A DNA stretch of 64,000 nt, taken from Pseudoalteromonas spongiae UST010723-006. GTDB lineage: Bacteria; Pseudomonadota; Gammaproteobacteria; Enterobacterales; Alteromonadaceae. The DNA lies in assembly GCF_000238255.3 (NCBI RefSeq), contig NZ_CP011040.1, forward strand, positions 1,302,001 to 1,366,000, read 5' to 3'. Positions 46,638 to 54,981 of the stretch are shown piece by piece. The notes beneath the pieces are model-generated. The model searched no databases, was not told the origin of the DNA, and saw only the letters and a program-made list of their open reading frames with translations. A program made the translations under genes and the position numbers. Every line of letters begins with the position of its first letter. Within the stretch, counting starts at the first letter, position 1.

Positions 46638-46676
46638 CTGATGGGTAAATCGTTGGTGATTTTTTAGTGTATTGAT

Positions 46677-47555
46677 TTAAAAATAAATATGCTTGGCTTG
46701 ATAGTCGATAACCAATTTTCCGCCTTTGAAATCTGCAAGGCCCATTAGTATTACTGGCTTATTTTCATAGCCGAGTTTTTTAAATACTGGCATATCAGAG
46801 ACCGTTGTATTAGCGCTAGTTACGGTATGTTCGCCAATATTAAAACTTACCTCACCTAACTTTTGTTTTTGTATTGCTTTGCCATGAAGGCCCTTGAGGT
46901 CTTCTTTGTCTTTTTTCTCAACGTCAAGCTTTGCCAATAAGAGAGAGTTAATGATATTTATAGGTGCGCCTGTATCTAACACCGCATCAACATTGTGGCC
47001 ATTAAACTCAACATTAAACTTAATAAATTCTTCATCAAGCCAAAACGCTTGCGATTTTAAATCATGCGTAACTTGCTCTGAACAGGTTTGTGCATGAAAA
47101 GTCACTTCACTTTTAACAAAATCTAAAACGGTGCAGTGTTTTTCTAAAAATCCATACCCTAAAATACCCGGCACTTTACCTTGTGCGGTTTTAAGCACGG
47201 TTAAATCTTGTGTTATGTAAGGTAAATCCATCACCGAAGTATGACCAACACGGGTTGTATTGACGTTTGCTTGCGTGAGTATCATTTTACTTGTTGCACT
47301 GGTCACTTCTTCTTTTTCGAGTGCGCTTTCTGGCAATGCCAACTCATTTAATAAACTATTTGAAATAACTCCTGAAGTAGCTGCGGTATCTAAAACCATA
47401 GGTACTGTGTCGGCGTTATTTAACTGAACATCCACCATAACATGGCCATATTGTGTGAACTGCATTGGCATTGTAACTGGTTTCGTGTTCTCTTGATTTG
47501 CATTAGTTGAGAAACTCATAATACCCACAACTACTGTACTTAAAATTGCTTTCAT
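46677..47555 (-). CDS. Secreted retropepsin-like aspartic protease, two lobes
   Basis: A 292-residue protein with a signal peptide (cleavage after TNA). It has two related aspartyl halves: VPMVLDTAATSGVIS (Asp56) and VDAVLDTGAPINII (Asp194), each followed by a strand-loop-hydrophobic pattern, so one chain could form a pepsin-like bilobal active site. GILGYGFLEKHCTVLDF is the conserved flap-distal segment. Likely periplasmic. The first lobe has DTAAT instead of DTGA, which could weaken catalysis. Separated by 66 bp from the histidine kinase gene on the same strand. Confidence 0.8.
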   Translation of the reverse strand: MKAILSTVVVGIMSFSTNANQENTKPVTMPMQFTQYGHVMVDVQLNNADTVPMVLDTAATSGVISNSLLNELALPESALEKEEVTSATSKMILTQANVNTTRVGHTSVMDLPYITQDLTVLKTAQGKVPGILGYGFLEKHCTVLDFVKSEVTFHAQTCSEQVTHDLKSQAFWLDEEFIKFNVEFNGHNVDAVLDTGAPINIINSLLLAKLDVEKKDKEDLKGLHGKAIQKQKLGEVSFNIGEHTVTSANTTVSDMPVFKKLGYENKPVILMGLADFKGGKLVIDYQAKHIYF

Positions 47556-47621
47556 AAATCACCTGCTTTGTTGTTTTTTGTTTTGTTAGGTGTACTTTAA
47601 AAAGCAATTGTTAAGCAATTA

Positions 47622-49013
47622 TCAAGATTTTTTAAAAAGCCTTAATGAAAACTTTGCGCCTTTATTTGGTTCACTTACTACCGTCAATGTTGCACTTAAG
47701 AGCTCCGCAAGTTGCTTACAAATAGGCAACCCGAGGCCTAAGCTATTGGTATCGTTACGCGACGTTTGTACTCGGTAAAAGCGCTCAAAGATATTGTCTA
47801 ATTGAGTTTGCGACATCCCCTCACCATGGTCTTCTACGGCAATATCAACATACGTGTCACAAGCGTTTAGACTTACTGCAATAAACTGTCCAGCTGAGCC
47901 GTATTTAAACGCATTATCAAGTAAGTTCACCAATATTTGCCTAAGTCTTTTAGCATCGGTGACTAACCTAGTGTTTGGTGCTAAATCCGATGTAAACACA
48001 ATGCCAAGCGAACTTGCCTGATGCTGATACTTAGCCATTAAATCAGTAATAAGCTGTGTAATATCAACTTCTTCAAATTGTAAGGTTAGCTGATTTGATT
48101 CGGTCAGCGATAACAGGCTTAAGTCATCAATTAACTGACTCAGTGATTCAACCTCTTTACCAAGTACGCTTAGCTGCTCAGGCTCCATCGGTAATATTCC
48201 GTCTTCCATTGCTTCAACCCGTGAACGAATGGCGTTGAGCGGTGTACGTAGTTCATGAGAAAGATCTGAATTCATCTGTCGATATTGCTGATGCAACCCT
48301 TGCAACCACGCTGCAAGGCGGTTGAAACTGGCTAGAATCTCCCCCACCTCATCGTGCTTAGTTACTTCAATACGGGTGTCTAAATTGCCATTTTCAATAT
48401 CTTTAAAACTGTGTTTAAGGTGTTTTAGCGGCTTTAAAAAGTACCAGGCGCCCAACCAAGACAAAAGTGCAGCAAGCAGAGATAAGCCTAGCAAACTCAG
48501 CATAAATTCATCGGCCAAGCGCGACATCAACAAAGACTCTTGATGCTTTCGCTCCAGCGTATTTTTGGGTAACCAAAATAATGCATATTCACCCGTTTGG
48601 TCATTCAGTAGCAACTGTTCTTGGCTGAATTGAATTAATAATGGAGACTGATTGAGCGGCGCTATTTTAAACTGATGGCCGTGCTCCACAGCAATATAGG
48701 TAATCCGCAAATCGGTCGCACTTACTGATGGCAAAATAACGCGCTCATTTTGCACCAAAATAAATAACTGCTCAGTAAAGACATGAGATAGTGCTGTATA
48801 TTGTTGCTGAACAGAAAAGTTGCGTGGTAACGAAGTAATCTGCGCTTCCACGTTATCATCATCCAGTAACTCAGTGGTCATTTGCACAACACTTTTTTGG
48901 TTAAACTCGACAAATGCATTACTTGCTGTGTATACACTTAACAAGTAATAAATTCCCAATAATACAAAAGTGCAACTAGCAACTAAGAGCGTAAATTTGG
49001 TACGTAATTTCAT
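47622..49013 (-). CDS. Sensor histidine kinase, BaeS-like
   Basis: A 463-residue inner-membrane kinase: TM1 about 8-28, periplasmic sensor 30-165, TM2 about 170-192, HAMP (PLKHLKHSFKDIENGNLDTRIEV, ending near 240), H-box DLSHELRTPLNAIRSRVEAMEDG with His253, N-box ILVNLLDNAFKYG, G boxes EDHGEGM and LGLGLPICKQL. It overlaps the response regulator by four bases (ATGA), so the pair is coupled. Most like BaeS among known kinases; the signal is probably envelope stress, which is inferred. Confidence 0.9.
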   Translation of the reverse strand: MKLRTKFTLLVASCTFVLLGIYYLLSVYTASNAFVEFNQKSVVQMTTELLDDDNVEAQITSLPRNFSVQQQYTALSHVFTEQLFILVQNERVILPSVSATDLRITYIAVEHGHQFKIAPLNQSPLLIQFSQEQLLLNDQTGEYALFWLPKNTLERKHQESLLMSRLADEFMLSLLGLSLLAALLSWLGAWYFLKPLKHLKHSFKDIENGNLDTRIEVTKHDEVGEILASFNRLAAWLQGLHQQYRQMNSDLSHELRTPLNAIRSRVEAMEDGILPMEPEQLSVLGKEVESLSQLIDDLSLLSLTESNQLTLQFEEVDITQLITDLMAKYQHQASSLGIVFTSDLAPNTRLVTDAKRLRQILVNLLDNAFKYGSAGQFIAVSLNACDTYVDIAVEDHGEGMSQTQLDNIFERFYRVQTSRNDTNSLGLGLPICKQLAELLSATLTVVSEPNKGAKFSLRLFKKS

Positions 49014-49705
49014 TGTGTTTTAGCCGCGACAAACTGATAACCTTGACCATAGTGTGTGGCAATATAGGTTGGATCTTTTTTACTATCACCCAACTTTTTA
49101 CGTAAGTTGGCTAAATGGGTATCGACTGCTCTATCGGTGATATCGCTACGCCCTTGCCACACGAGATCAATCAGTTGTTCGCGCGAGATAATACGCTTTG
49201 CATGAGTGACTAAACTAACCAAAATGGCAAACTCAACAGCGGTAAGTTTTAAATGATCGCCAGCCAGTTTTACCAATTTGGCATCGACATCAATTTCTAA
49301 CTGGCCGAACAACCATACTTGGTGCGCTCCTGTATGCTTGTAACTACGTTTAAGTAACGCTTGAACACGCGATACCACTTCTCTTGGGCTGTAGGGTTTA
49401 CATACATAATCATCAGCGCCTAAGTCAAAGCCATGAATGCGGTCGCTTTCAGTTACCTTTGCCGTCACCATAATGCTGGGAATGTCTTTTTTGGTCGCAT
49501 TTTTTAATAAAGAGAAGCCATCTCCTCCTGGCATCATAACGTCGAAAATAGCTAACTGAAACGCCAAATTATCGAGCGCCCGCTGAGCATCGACTGCATT
49601 ATCAAAGTGACTAACTCGGTAACCTTGCTTTTCAAGATAAAGGGTTAAAATTTGTGCACTGGCGACATCATCTTCAACGTATAAAATATTAATGGTACTA
49701 CTCAT
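49010..49705 (-). CDS. Response regulator, OmpR family (BaeR-like)
   Basis: A 231-residue regulator: receiver domain with acidic pocket EDD (11-13), phosphoacceptor Asp55 in IFDVMMPGGDGF and Lys in KPYSPREV, then a winged-helix OmpR/PhoB output domain (LTAVEFAILVSLVTHAKRIISREQLIDLVW, DRAVDTHLANLRKKLG). ATG 49705 with AAGGA upstream is preferred over the longer frame. The adjacent aspartic protease gene could be in its regulon. Confidence 0.92.
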   Translation of the reverse strand: MSSTINILYVEDDVASAQILTLYLEKQGYRVSHFDNAVDAQRALDNLAFQLAIFDVMMPGGDGFSLLKNATKKDIPSIMVTAKVTESDRIHGFDLGADDYVCKPYSPREVVSRVQALLKRSYKHTGAHQVWLFGQLEIDVDAKLVKLAGDHLKLTAVEFAILVSLVTHAKRIISREQLIDLVWQGRSDITDRAVDTHLANLRKKLGDSKKDPTYIATHYGQGYQFVAAKTQ

Positions 49706-50102
49706 TGCATTCCTTATGCAGATCACATATCACGTCAAAAGCAACAAACTACAACAGCCACGTAACTAATGCAAAATCAACGCGCATCAAACCTGCATTT
49801 AATAAAGCGTTCTTCACTCAAATCCAAAGTGATTTTTTGCTTACAAAATAAAATAAGATGGGGCGAACGGATCGCCCATTAGTATGCCTGAAAGGTTAGT
49901 AAAATTAGGTGACTTTTTCTTCAATGCACAATTCTAGACCGGACTCCGTGTTTTTAACTTGCCCCCTCATTTGACCCCATTGATTTTCGTTCATTTACAA
50001 TAAAGTAATAAAAATAGCTCCAAGTAGTTTGTTTTTATTAGATAATTTGCGCGCTATTAAGCAAATTAATTGGATATAAAAACAAACGATATGGAGAGAT
50101 TA
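49706..50102. other. Intergenic region with a REP-like motif
   Basis: 397 bp. At 49972-49987 there is TGACCCCATTGATTTT, the core of the REP-like family in this window. The rest, including the A/T-rich 50000-50090, is the probable promoter region of the downstream lipoprotein. No gene recognised. Confidence 0.5.
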
Positions 50103-51110
50103 GTGAAATCTTTTAAAATTCCCGCTTCGGCCGTGGCTTTAGGTTTAATGCTTACGCTTACCGGATGTAAAACAACTTACAAGGTAGATCAAAATTTAGT
50201 TCAGCAATTTAAAACTGAACAACCAAAAGAAGATCAAACTTACGTTTACATGATTAGAGGGAGCAATTTTCAAGGAGGCGCTCGTGGCGCATGGATTGCA
50301 GTAAATGATAAAGTTGTGGCTGATCTTTCAAATGGCTCGCATACACTCTTGAAGTTGGATTCGGGAATCAATTCACTTCACCTAGTACAAGGACTAGCCG
50401 GATTTGGTTATGCGAAGATTGATAACCGACCCGGTGAAACCGTATTCATGTCAATTGACTACTCGACAGGAAAAACAACTGAGATTGACTACGATTTAGG
50501 TGCATCAATGGTAATGCGCACTAAGTATAAAGCCGAACTTGAAAGTCCAAGAAAAAATGATGCATATGACAATTTGCTCGCAAACCCTTCACTACTTGGT
50601 TTTGATATCATGCAAGATGGCAAAAACCCTATGAAGCCAGACGACGAACATGCTGTAATTAATTTTTTCCGCATGGAAAAACTGATAGGCAGTGTTCCAT
50701 TTGATATATGGGATGAAGATGGTTTTGTTGCAAGTACGCGAGTGGGACAATATTTTCAAGTTAAAGTCAAACCGGGTAAGCATAAATATATTGCCCTTTC
50801 AGAACGTTATTCAGTACTTGAAGCAAATGTAGAAGCTGGCAAAGAGTATTTTGTAGAGTTTGATGTTGATATGGGCTGGAACCAAGCACATGTACAAATT
50901 TTACCTTTAGATGCTGAAGAAGACAAAAAAACCATCTCTAAATGGCAAAATAAAGCAAGATTAAAAGTGGTTAATCAAGACGTTTTAAACAGTAATGAAT
51001 TTAAAACCCGTGTTGAAATGGCAAAAACCTACTTAGCACCAAAATTCAAAGCTGCGAATTCAAAAGAACTAGCGCAACGAGTGATGAATCCGGAAAACGG
51101 TAGGTTATAA
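50103..51110 (+). CDS. DUF2846-like lipoprotein
   Basis: A 335-residue lipoprotein with lipobox LTGC. Two related modules follow: one at about 40-140 (YVYMIRGSNFQGGARGAWIAVNDKVVADLSNGSHTLLKLDSG) and one at about 195-275 (NFFRMEKLIGSVPFDIWDEDG, then FQVKVKPGKHKYIA). Both read like DUF2846, which binds or structures envelope components. Start: GTG 50103 with GGAGAG five bases before it and a clean signal peptide; upstream ATGs are less well placed. A terminator follows. Confidence 0.75.
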   Translation: MKSFKIPASAVALGLMLTLTGCKTTYKVDQNLVQQFKTEQPKEDQTYVYMIRGSNFQGGARGAWIAVNDKVVADLSNGSHTLLKLDSGINSLHLVQGLAGFGYAKIDNRPGETVFMSIDYSTGKTTEIDYDLGASMVMRTKYKAELESPRKNDAYDNLLANPSLLGFDIMQDGKNPMKPDDEHAVINFFRMEKLIGSVPFDIWDEDGFVASTRVGQYFQVKVKPGKHKYIALSERYSVLEANVEAGKEYFVEFDVDMGWNQAHVQILPLDAEEDKKTISKWQNKARLKVVNQDVLNSNEFKTRVEMAKTYLAPKFKAANSKELAQRVMNPENGRL

Positions 51111-51121
51111 ACTGTCAATAT

Positions 51122-51149
51122 AAAAGCTAGATAGTGTTATCTAGCTTTT
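51122..51149 (+). terminator. Terminator hairpin, part of a composite repeat
   Basis: AAAAGCTAGATA, loop GTGT, TATCTAGCTTTT, 12 bp after the DUF2846-like gene. A REP-like motif follows at 51193-51220, the same order as at 42 kb and 62.9 kb. Confidence 0.8.
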
Positions 51150-51192
51150 AAAAAAGCGCTTTACGCAACGAAATAAACTGAATCTAAACCGA

Positions 51193-51220
51193 AAATCAAC
51201 GACTATGACCCCATCGATTT
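51193..51220. repeat. REP-like motif
   Basis: AAATCAACGACTATGACCCC followed by ATCGATTT. It marks the point where the RtcB-like reading frame loses similarity. Confidence 0.6.
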
Positions 51221-51344
51221 ACTCGCTGTATACCTGTTAATTCTGATGTTTTAATCAGTTGTTGTACTGCTAGCCCTTCAACCCACGTATCAGTAGACGC
51301 AATAAGGCTAACGTTTTCAGTAATTTTTGGATGAATTTGCCCAT
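51196..51344 (-). pseudogene. Truncated, frameshifted RtcB-family gene start
   Basis: On the minus strand GAAGGAG and ATG (51344) begin MGKFIQK, and after a one-base shift the frame continues KITENVSLIASTDTWVEGLA then VQQLIKTSELTGIQRV, which reads like the N-terminus of the RtcB-family RNA ligases that are coupled to release factor H (prfH). Similarity stops at the REP-like motif and a TGA ends the frame at 51196. About 45 of the roughly 370 residues expected remain, so the gene is dead. No prfH gene is nearby. Confidence 0.6.
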
Positions 51345-51597
51345 AATACCAACTCCTTCAAATAGGATTTAAAACGAAAAACGTATCGGCAAGTCAAGTG
51401 ACTGGGGCGTAGCTTTATCAGAAAGCTAAAGAATTATTGGATGGACAAGACCTGCAAAGGATAATGATGTACTTGTCATGATTTTTACTTCTTTACTGTT
51501 AGTTGATGATTAATTAAGCGGCCGCATAATTATCAAACAATAATCACAAAGCAATAAATAATTGATAAATATTTATACTTCTGCGTTAATAACCACT
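51345..51597. other. Intergenic remainder, possible decayed coding DNA
   Basis: No intact gene. A plus-strand frame at about 51412-51477 reads like a short protein fragment (KAKELLDGQDLQRI) but is interrupted by stops; it could be decayed coding DNA of unknown origin. Confidence 0.3.
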
Positions 51598-52101
51598 ATG
51601 AAATGGACTAAATTAAAACATCTTTCAGAACAAAGGATTGCTTCATCTATCCGCCCTAGGTTTTCTATTAACTGTGCGGCATATGGTGCCTGTTTATGCG
51701 GGCATGCTTGGATCACTCTTGATAAAAAAGTTGTTGCCAATTTTTGCACCCGAGTATTTTGGAACATTCCTAGAATGTTTGATGAGTCCAACAAAAAGTG
51801 GGTTTCCAAAGATCCTGAACTAATCAATAGAATAGCTTCTGCGAATAGTGACGAACTAAGTAATTACGGAGAGCTTAGTCGTCAAGATGCATATGAAGCA
51901 TGTTGGGAGTTTGTTCATGACTTAAGGAGTGAACAGGCCTTAAACTCAGAAGACTCTCTAATTCAAACATTAGCAGTTATTGATAAGAGAAGGCTTAAAG
52001 AAATTGAAGCAGAAAACCTGCCCCCTCTCGCTAAAAAACTGCTACTAGAGCGGTGTATTGCCGAAAACGTCGAAACAAAATTAAAAGAAAAACATGAATG
52101 A
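51598..52101 (+). CDS. SF0329-like protein of unknown function
   Basis: A 167-residue soluble protein starting MKWTKLKHLSEQRIASSIRPRFSI, which resembles the SF0329 family opening. Notable are CAAYGACLCGHAWITLDKKVVANFCT, rich in Cys and His, and a helical acidic C-terminus. The function of this family is not known. ATG 51598 is favoured by similarity though no RBS is visible. The stop overlaps the next gene by eight bases, and it is the first gene of a tight four-gene operon. Confidence 0.6.
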   Translation: MKWTKLKHLSEQRIASSIRPRFSINCAAYGACLCGHAWITLDKKVVANFCTRVFWNIPRMFDESNKKWVSKDPELINRIASANSDELSNYGELSRQDAYEACWEFVHDLRSEQALNSEDSLIQTLAVIDKRRLKEIEAENLPPLAKKLLLERCIAENVETKLKEKHE

Positions 52102-53014
52102 ATTAATTAAATGCTCCTGTTGCGACAAGATGCTGCTAGCAAACCAAATGGAACTGACTTTTGGTTTACCTGACGAAATTTTTGCATTACCTGAAGAAGA
52201 AAAGGAAGTCAGAGCCGAAGGAAGCACGGATCTATACGTATTGGATGGAAATCGATTTTTCGTGAGAGGATTAATTCCTCTGCCTGTTAAAAATCAAGAA
52301 GACTATTGTTTAGGCGCTTGGGCTGAAGTTTCTGAAAAAGACTTCGAAAGAATAGAAGAATTATGGGATGTAGATGTTCGAGTAGAAGAGCCTCGCATTG
52401 ACGCAATCCTCGCAAACGCGTTTCCATACACCACATCTAACGGCCTTATTGAATTAGAGATTCAACTTCAAGACAGTAAATCTCGCCCCATGTTTTATAT
52501 AACATCACATGGCTGCACTCTATTTGACGAGCAATCAAATGGAATTCCTGCTCATAGAGCATTTGAATACACGAGCTATACGAACAAAAATAGGTTTTCA
52601 GTCATTGAAGAAGATGAGCTTGAGTCCTCATCATGCAGCTGTTGTGAGAGTGAAATTAAGCTGTTCTGCGGTCGAGTTGAGAACCAACTTGGCGATGTGG
52701 AAGCAGATTATTGGATTCGCATACCAACAGGACACCCAAACAAGTTCACCGTTGCCATATCAATTGATAAAAATGATTATCCTCGCGTTGCTGTTTTATA
52801 TGGAGAGAATGGTGATGAAGGTCTTACTTATTGGATTCAAGAAATTGAGAACTCCCCTTGGGAGGACTTTGGTGACTATGGAAAAGTGATAGGTCGTGAC
52901 GAAGTTTTAGCAGATCAATATAGAGCTTTTTTCTTCGATGTGGTCGATCAAATTGCGGCACAAGACACAAGGTTGAAAACTCAAATTGGTCGAAATATAG
53001 AGGATTTAAATTAG
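52094..53014 (+). CDS. DUF2199 domain protein
   Basis: A 306-residue cytosolic protein. The N-terminal half fits DUF2199: KCSCCDKMLLANQMELTFGLPDEIFALPEEEKEVR, then DLYVLDGNRFFVRGLIPLPV and YCLGAWAEVSEKDFERIEELWD. A second segment at about 175-300 starts SSSCSCCESEIKLFCGR and may be another zinc-ribbon-led domain. Two CxCC motifs suggest two metal sites. Function unknown. It overlaps the SF0329-like gene by eight bases and abuts the next gene exactly (TAGATG). Confidence 0.75.
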   Translation: MNELIKCSCCDKMLLANQMELTFGLPDEIFALPEEEKEVRAEGSTDLYVLDGNRFFVRGLIPLPVKNQEDYCLGAWAEVSEKDFERIEELWDVDVRVEEPRIDAILANAFPYTTSNGLIELEIQLQDSKSRPMFYITSHGCTLFDEQSNGIPAHRAFEYTSYTNKNRFSVIEEDELESSSCSCCESEIKLFCGRVENQLGDVEADYWIRIPTGHPNKFTVAISIDKNDYPRVAVLYGENGDEGLTYWIQEIENSPWEDFGDYGKVIGRDEVLADQYRAFFFDVVDQIAAQDTRLKTQIGRNIEDLN

Positions 53015-53521
53015 ATGCCATTCACGCCAATACATATGGGACCGGGGGTATTAATAAAGTCGCTATTACGAGGCAGCTTCAGTTTAATGGTGTTTGGCTG
53101 GACCCAAATTGTAATGGATATACAACCGTTAATCGTGTTGATAACGGGTGAAGGACATTTGCATGGTTTTACCCATACCTATGTTGGCGCAATATTAATT
53201 GCTCTTTTTGCAGCATTGACAGGAAAGTATTTATCAGAGCTTGGCCTAAAAATACTGAGGATTACGGAGAATGACACATCAATATCAATCAGCTGGGGGG
53301 TTGTATTACTTAGTGCATTTATCGGTAGTTTCAGCCACGTACTACTAGACAGCATTATGCATGCAGACGTTGAACCTTTTTTTCCCTTCACTCTGGACAA
53401 CCAGTTTTTAGGAATAATCTCAGTGCCTGTATTACACAAAGTATGTTTATATAGTGGCTTAGTCGGCGCTGTTATTTATTATGGAATTAATTGGAAGTTA
53501 AAGAAGACGATTAACCATTAG
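53015..53521 (+). CDS. Membrane protein, metal-dependent hydrolase-like
   Basis: A 168-residue protein beginning MPFTPIHMGPG, with four membrane segments. Metal-ligand-like motifs are HLHGFTHTYVGA near 47-58 and SHVLLDSIMHADVEPFFPF near 107-125, both His-rich and placed at membrane edges, as in the YdjM/DUF4184 type of membrane-bound hydrolase-like proteins. Substrate unknown. Directly adjacent to the DUF2199 gene and 25 bp before the NERD gene. Confidence 0.7.
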   Translation: MPFTPIHMGPGVLIKSLLRGSFSLMVFGWTQIVMDIQPLIVLITGEGHLHGFTHTYVGAILIALFAALTGKYLSELGLKILRITENDTSISISWGVVLLSAFIGSFSHVLLDSIMHADVEPFFPFTLDNQFLGIISVPVLHKVCLYSGLVGAVIYYGINWKLKKTINH

Positions 53522-53546
53522 TTTTCAATAAGGGAATTAGTAAAAG

Positions 53547-54323
53547 ATGGATTTATCAACTTACCTAAATATGGTGATCGGTAGCTTTTGGTACCTGATC
53601 CCTCTATTTATATTTGTTGCAATCATAAAATCAGCCTGTTTCAAAGGCGTATTTGGTGAATGGCAAGTTAACCAGCTAATCAAATTTTTTCTCGACAAAA
53701 ACGAATATCACTTAATTAAAGATGTCACCCTACCGACCGAAAATGGCACCACACAGATAGACCATATTATCGTTTCCAAATTTGGTATCTTTGTCGTTGA
53801 AACTAAGAACATGAAAGGTTGGATTTTTGGTGGCGATAATCAAAAGCAGTGGACACAAAAGATCTACAAGCATACATCGAAGTTTCAAAACCCGTTGCAT
53901 CAAAATTATAAACATGTCAAAACGTTAGAAGCTTGTCTCACCACAAAGAAAGAATGCGTTTTTTCCGTCATTATCTTCATTGGTGATAGTACCTTTAAAA
54001 CAAAAATGCCTGATAACGTAGCCTTTGCTCGTGGTGGTATTGAATATATTAAAAGTAAGAAAGAAATTGTTTTTACCAACGATGAAGTAGCCAATATTGT
54101 TGATCAGATTGAAAGTGGCCGTTTGAAGCGTGGATTCAAGACAAATCGACAACATGTTAAGCATGTAAAAGCGATTGTTGAACAAAAACCTGATACTAAA
54201 CCATGTAAAAAATGCGGTGCTGAAATGGTGTTACGAAAAGCCACTAAAGGTAAAAATGCAGGTAATGAATTTTGGGGATGTAGTAGCTTCCCTAAGTGCC
54301 GCAATATTTTGAAAATCAGTTAG
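53547..54323 (+). CDS. NERD nuclease-like protein with C4 zinc finger
   Basis: A 258-residue protein: an N-terminal membrane segment (FWYLIPLFIFVAIIKSACF), a NERD domain (KGVFGEWQVNQLIKFFL, then IDHIIVSKFGIFVVETKNMKGWIFG and WTQ) with the D-x(n)-ETK pattern of the PD-(D/E)XK nuclease fold, and a C-terminal topoisomerase-type zinc finger (CKKCGAEMVLRKA ... FWGCSSFPKCR). Predicted to cut or process DNA near the membrane; it has not been shown which. Last gene of the four-gene operon. Such NERD-ZnF proteins often lie in mobile or defence-associated DNA, but they are also common in ordinary contexts. Confidence 0.85.
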   Translation: MDLSTYLNMVIGSFWYLIPLFIFVAIIKSACFKGVFGEWQVNQLIKFFLDKNEYHLIKDVTLPTENGTTQIDHIIVSKFGIFVVETKNMKGWIFGGDNQKQWTQKIYKHTSKFQNPLHQNYKHVKTLEACLTTKKECVFSVIIFIGDSTFKTKMPDNVAFARGGIEYIKSKKEIVFTNDEVANIVDQIESGRLKRGFKTNRQHVKHVKAIVEQKPDTKPCKKCGAEMVLRKATKGKNAGNEFWGCSSFPKCRNILKIS

Positions 54324-54851
54324 TAAAGTATAGATTTAAGGAAAATAATCAAGCTATTAATTGTATAGTAATCTCTAATTATTCGATGCTGTCAAAATAC
54401 AAGAAATATAATCGCTAAGAGTGAATTTGATGCCTTTTCTAAAACTACAGTGGTCAAATACTGATCTGGCATTTATGGGCAGTCCCTAAAGCTATTTGAG
54501 TAGTTATTAAAAAAGGAATTATTAAAACATGCTGGGCTGAATAATAAAGAAACCCACTTTAATTATTGCTCAGTTGACCGAGCAACTAGAAACACTCCGA
54601 TAAATGGCAAAGCAATTTCGTCATCAAAGATTGAAGCGATTTGATACTAATAAATATGGATTTTATTTAGAAATATTTGCGAGAGATAATATCTTCCCAT
54701 AGACCTTTACCTTTTTTGGTGGGCATTGTTATCTAAGATGTTGACTCAATTTCGCGATTAAATAAGCAAGTAATTTGCTAGCATTCGCTACATTCGGTCG
54801 TCGTTTCTTTTCTAAGGGGGATCATGGGGTCATGGGGGATCATGGGGTCAG
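54324..54851. other. Intergenic debris between operon and transposase relics
   Basis: No intact gene. At 54549-54593 CCCACTTTAATTATTGCTCA followed by GTTGACCGAGCAACTAG resembles 63127-63168. At 54820-54870 the phrase GATCATGGGGTCA is repeated about three times head to tail, directly in front of the transposase relic. Confidence 0.45.
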
Positions 54852-54932
54852 GGATCATGGGGTCAGGTCTTGCTTTGTGCAACAGCTCGGCTAACTGTGG
54901 AGTAATGCACACCAAAATAATTAGCTATTTCT
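54852..54932 (-). pseudogene. 3'-end relic 1 of the IS200-like/RAYT transposase
   Basis: 81 bp identical to the 3' end of the transposase gene at 63170-63250. Translated on the minus strand it gives EIANYFGVHYSTVSRAVAQ then SKT and a TGA stop. The rest of the gene is missing. The perfect identity suggests a recent event or ongoing homogenisation. Confidence 0.85.
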
Positions 54933-54942
54933 AAAAAGCGAA

Positions 54943-54981
54943 GGGGTCAGATCTTGCATTGTGCAACAGCTCGGCTAACTG
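54943..54981 (-). pseudogene. 3'-end relic 2 of the transposase
   Basis: Begins GGGGTCAGATCTTGCATTGT and gives VSRAVAQCKI stop on the minus strand; it differs from relic 1 at two positions. It ends abruptly at 54981. Confidence 0.75.

Noticed and set aside
51412..51477. Fragment reading KAKELLDGQDLQRIMMYLS
   Set aside because: Could be decayed coding DNA, but no family was recognised and the frame is broken on both sides.
54549..54650. IS66-type transposase remnant
   Set aside because: KPTLIIAQLTEQLETLR is suggestive but too short and followed by a stop; kept only as a repeat.
54820..54870. Tandem GATCATGGGGTCA units considered as a CRISPR or minisatellite
   Set aside because: Only about three units, no spacers of regular length; better explained as duplicated REP-like ends of the transposase.
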